From Actinomycetota bacterium (lineage in GTDB: Bacteria; Actinomycetota; Actinomycetes; Streptosporangiales; Streptosporangiaceae), in the NCBI GenBank assembly GCA_003140115.1, contig PLIQ01000179.1, positions 1 to 11,332 of the forward strand: a stretch of 11,332 nucleotides of DNA, read 5' to 3'. Below, piece after piece: positions 6,626-11,332 of this stretch. How positions within the stretch are numbered: the stretch's first letter is position 1; every line of letters begins with the position of its first letter. A program made the translations under genes and the position numbers. A model generated the notes under the pieces. That model saw only the letters and a list, made by a program, of their open reading frames with translations. It ran no database searches and was not told where the DNA came from.

Positions 6626-6652
6626 GGAAAGAACTCTCCTCAGCAGGAATCG

Positions 6653-6658
6653 CGTATA
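6653..6658 (-). promoter_or_regulatory. Weak candidate -10 for the aldo/keto reductase
   Basis: TATACG read on the minus strand fits a -10 element and would give a leader of about 20 nt that includes the Shine-Dalgarno site. No consensus -35 is visible at the proper distance. The 131 bp gap it lies in (6626-6756) also has a short CCGG-agt-CCGG repeat (6740-6750) just after the oxidoreductase stop, too small to call a terminator. Confidence 0.25.
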
Positions 6659-6756
6659 CGGACCTGGCTGAACCTGCCCCGATCCGGCCGAGCTACACAC
6701 TCTCCCCCAGCCGCGGAATGTTGGCCGCACGCGTCTCCCCCGGAGTCCGGTGCCGG

Positions 6757-9060
6757 TCAGCCCAGGCGCGGCGGGTCGTAGGCACGGATGGACGGCAGCG
6801 GGCCGTCATAACGCTCGACGGAGACGAGCACATGAGCGCCGCTGCAACCCTGGGCGAGCGTCGAGGTGCCCACGTCGCGGGTGAGTACGTTGACATTGCC
6901 GTTGACGCAGTCGGCAATGTCGGGCGCCGAGGGGTCGTACCACCCACCGGTGTGCATCTGTGCGACACCGGGCGACAGCGCGTCGGTGACAACGACGCCG
7001 GCCAGCAGAGTGCCCTGGGCGTTGCGGACACGGGTGATATCCCCGTCATGCAGGCCACGGGCGGCCGCGTCGGCGGGGTGCAGGCGGATGGGCTCCCGGC
7101 CGGCCACCTTGGTGGAGCGGCTCGCGGCGCCCATGTCTTGCTGGCTATGGAGGCGATGACTGGGCTGGTTGCAAAGCAGATGCAGGTCGTACGTGGCGGC
7201 CAGGGGCGAGCGCCACCACTGGGTGGGCTCGATCCACGCTGCGTGGCCGGGGACGTCACGCAAACCGTAAGAGGCGATGGTCGCTGAGTAGAGCTCGATG
7301 CGGCCGCTCGGGGTCTGCAGTGGGTGAAGGTCCGGGTCAGCGCGGAAGTCGGAGAACACCGGATCGTCGTACGGGCGCTGCGGCAGCGGCACCCCGCCGG
7401 CTTCCCAGAACTCATCGAACGGGGGCGCCGGCGGCGAGGCATCGGTGGCTCGCCAGTCTTCGTAGATCTTGCGGAGCCAGCCGGCGGCGCTGAGCCCTTC
7501 GTCGAAATCCGCCGTCAGCCGGCGCGCGAGTTCGGTGAAGATCGCGAACTCCTCGCGCGCCTCGGCATACGGCGCCACCGCGCGCCGCGAGACCCGCAGC
7601 CGCGCGTCGCCGGCGCCGGCCGCGATGTCGTCGCGCTCAAGGGTGGTAGCCACGGGGAGCACGATGTCTGCGTGCTTGGCGGTCGGCGTCCAGTGCATCT
7701 CGTCGACCACAAACGTGTCGAGCCGACCGAGGGCGCGGGTCAGGCGGCGAAGGTCCTGGTGATGGTGGAAGGGGTTGCCGCCGGCCCAGTACGCGAGCTT
7801 GATATCGGGGTAGCGCAGCGTGCTGCCGTCGTATTGGAACTCCTCGCCGGGGTGGAGCAGCATGTCGCTGATCCGCGCGCACGGGATAAAGTCCGCGACG
7901 GGATTGCTGCCCTGCGGGAAGGCCGGCGTCGGCACTCGCTCGAACCCCACGCCGAAGTCGCCCATCGACCCGAACCCGTGGGTGTAGCCGCCGCCCGGCA
8001 GTCCGATCTGGCCCAGGAACGCCGCCAGCGTCAGCCCGGCAAAGACCGGCTGGTCACCGTGCTCGCCACGCTGGAGCGCGAAGACCACGTTGACCAGCGT
8101 GCGGCCTGCGGCCATCTCGTGGGCGAGTCGGCGGAGCCGGTCGGCGGGAGCGCGTGAGATCGCCTCAGCCCACTCGGGCGTCTTCGGAATGCCGTCGGCG
8201 TGGCCGAGCACATAGTCTCGTACTTCGCCGGCGCCGACGGTGTAGCGAGCCAGGAACTCCTTGTCAGCCAGTCCGCCGGTGATCAGGACGTGGATCAAGG
8301 ACAGCATTACCGCCGTGTCGGTACCGGGCATGACGCTGATCCACTCCGCACCCACGTCGGCGAAGGCGTCGTCACGCTGGGCCGAGAGCGACACGATTCG
8401 TGTGGTCGCGCCGGCGCGACGGGCGTACCCGGAGCCAACATGCCGGTTGTGCCCGCCAGGGACGACCCAGCTGTTGGAGCGGCGCAGCCCGCCGAAGGTG
8501 ACCAGCAGCTCCGTGTGCTCGGCGACGTGGGTCCACGACACCGGACGGGCGCGCAAGGTGAGGTCGCCCTGCTTGCCGACGACGTAGGGCTGCATCACCA
8601 TGCTCGTGCCACGGCTGTAGTCGTTGACCGAGCGGGTGTAGCCGCCGATCCGGTTCAGGAAACGATGGAGCTGGCTCTGGGCGTGATGGAAGCGGCCGGC
8701 ACTGCCCCAGCCATAGGAGCCACCGAAGATCGCCTGATTGCCGAACGTGGTGCGCACGCGGTCCAGCTCATCAGCGAGCAGATCAAGGGCGGTGCCCCAA
8801 TCGACCTCGACGTACTCGTCGTCGGGGCGGCCACGGTGGTCATCTGGGCCGGGGCCGTTCTCGAGCCAACGGCGACGCAGGGTGGGACGGGCAACGCGCG
8901 CGCGGGCATGCTGCGCCTCGGTGACGTTGCCGATCGCCGGGGCCGCATCGGGGTCGTCACTGTGCGGCCTCGTGCCGATGACACGGCCATCGTCGTCGAT
9001 GTCGACCAGGTAGGTGCCCCAGTGGGAGCTCGTCTCCACCTCACGCGGCATGGCACCCAT
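6757..9060 (-). CDS. Molybdopterin S/N-oxide reductase, biotin sulfoxide reductase (BisC)-type
   Basis: A 767-residue protein of the DMSO reductase superfamily, the bis-MGD branch that reduces biotin sulfoxide, methionine sulfoxide, TMAO or DMSO. It starts almost directly with SSHWG, has the probable molybdenum ligand Ser149 in NDYSRG, the [14 protein letters not shown] motif (423-436), [16 protein letters not shown] (454-469) and the C-terminal dinucleotide-binding part with [10 protein letters not shown] (631-640), [15 protein letters not shown] and GNVNVLT. There is no N-terminal Cys cluster for an Fe-S centre and no twin-arginine signal, so it is likely cytoplasmic, as BisC is. The substrate cannot be told. 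Start: ATG 9060, with AGGA only 2 nt before it; ATG 9051 is an alternative with that site 11 nt away. It lies 40 bp after the UvrA-like gene in the same direction. Confidence 0.9.
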   Translation of the reverse strand: MGAMPREVETSSHWGTYLVDIDDDGRVIGTRPHSDDPDAAPAIGNVTEAQHARARVARPTLRRRWLENGPGPDDHRGRPDDEYVEVDWGTALDLLADELDRVRTTFGNQAIFGGSYGWGSAGRFHHAQSQLHRFLNRIGGYTRSVNDYSRGTSMVMQPYVVGKQGDLTLRARPVSWTHVAEHTELLVTFGGLRRSNSWVVPGGHNRHVGSGYARRAGATTRIVSLSAQRDDAFADVGAEWISVMPGTDTAVMLSLIHVLITGGLADKEFLARYTVGAGEVRDYVLGHADGIPKTPEWAEAISRAPADRLRRLAHEMAAGRTLVNVVFALQRGEHGDQPVFAGLTLAAFLGQIGLPGGGYTHGFGSMGDFGVGFERVPTPAFPQGSNPVADFIPCARISDMLLHPGEEFQYDGSTLRYPDIKLAYWAGGNPFHHHQDLRRLTRALGRLDTFVVDEMHWTPTAKHADIVLPVATTLERDDIAAGAGDARLRVSRRAVAPYAEAREEFAIFTELARRLTADFDEGLSAAGWLRKIYEDWRATDASPPAPPFDEFWEAGGVPLPQRPYDDPVFSDFRADPDLHPLQTPSGRIELYSATIASYGLRDVPGHAAWIEPTQWWRSPLAATYDLHLLCNQPSHRLHSQQDMGAASRSTKVAGREPIRLHPADAAARGLHDGDITRVRNAQGTLLAGVVVTDALSPGVAQMHTGGWYDPSAPDIADCVNGNVNVLTRDVGTSTLAQGCSGAHVLVSVERYDGPLPSIRAYDPPRLG

Positions 9061-9100
9061 GTTCCTACTAAACCAGTCGACTTTAACTACTATAGGGGAT
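9061..9100 (-). promoter_or_regulatory. A/T-rich gap with candidate -10 before the oxidoreductase
   Basis: This 40 bp gap between the UvrA-like stop and the oxidoreductase start is much richer in A/T than its surroundings. On the minus strand TATAGT (9094-9089) is a good -10 element about 29 nt before the ATG. The region where a -35 should be (about 9112-9117, inside the end of the upstream gene) reads ACGCAA and is poor. The oxidoreductase may thus have its own promoter besides read-through. Confidence 0.35.

Positions 9101-11332
<2,232 letters not shown>

Overview
The window is high-GC DNA with strong G/C third-position bias, GTG starts and short purine-rich Shine-Dalgarno sites. With a DrrC-type UvrA paralogue, a GlnX-like four-helix membrane protein and a stand-alone AraC-domain/VOC pair, this points to a chromosomal accessory region of an actinomycete. 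The genus cannot be told from the sequence. No integrase, transposase, CRISPR array, complete tRNA or rRNA was seen.

Left part (1-3715, plus strand): the 3' end of a histidine phosphatase; a tightly linked AraC-type DNA-binding protein and VOC (glyoxalase-fold) protein, closed by two back-to-back hairpins; a two-domain, four-helix membrane protein resembling mycobacterial GlnX; a more A/T-rich intergenic stretch with a tRNA-like segment and a perfect inverted repeat; and a small exported protein rich in Trp and Tyr.

Middle (3723-5775): a CefD-like PLP enzyme on the minus strand, divergent across 64 bp from a DUF72 (YecE-like) TIM-barrel gene on the plus strand.

Right part (5789-11332, minus strand): read in the direction of transcription, a UvrA-like ATPase that enters the window from the right edge, a molybdopterin S/N-oxide reductase of the BisC type 40 bp behind it, and an aldo/keto reductase 131 bp further on. 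All three run the same way and fit a damage-repair or detoxification theme, but only the first junction is close enough to suggest co-transcription.

Most genes belong to known families. The least explained parts are the small exported protein with its inverted repeat, the tRNA-like segment before it, and the GlnX-like protein without its usual partners. I found no convincing new multi-gene system.
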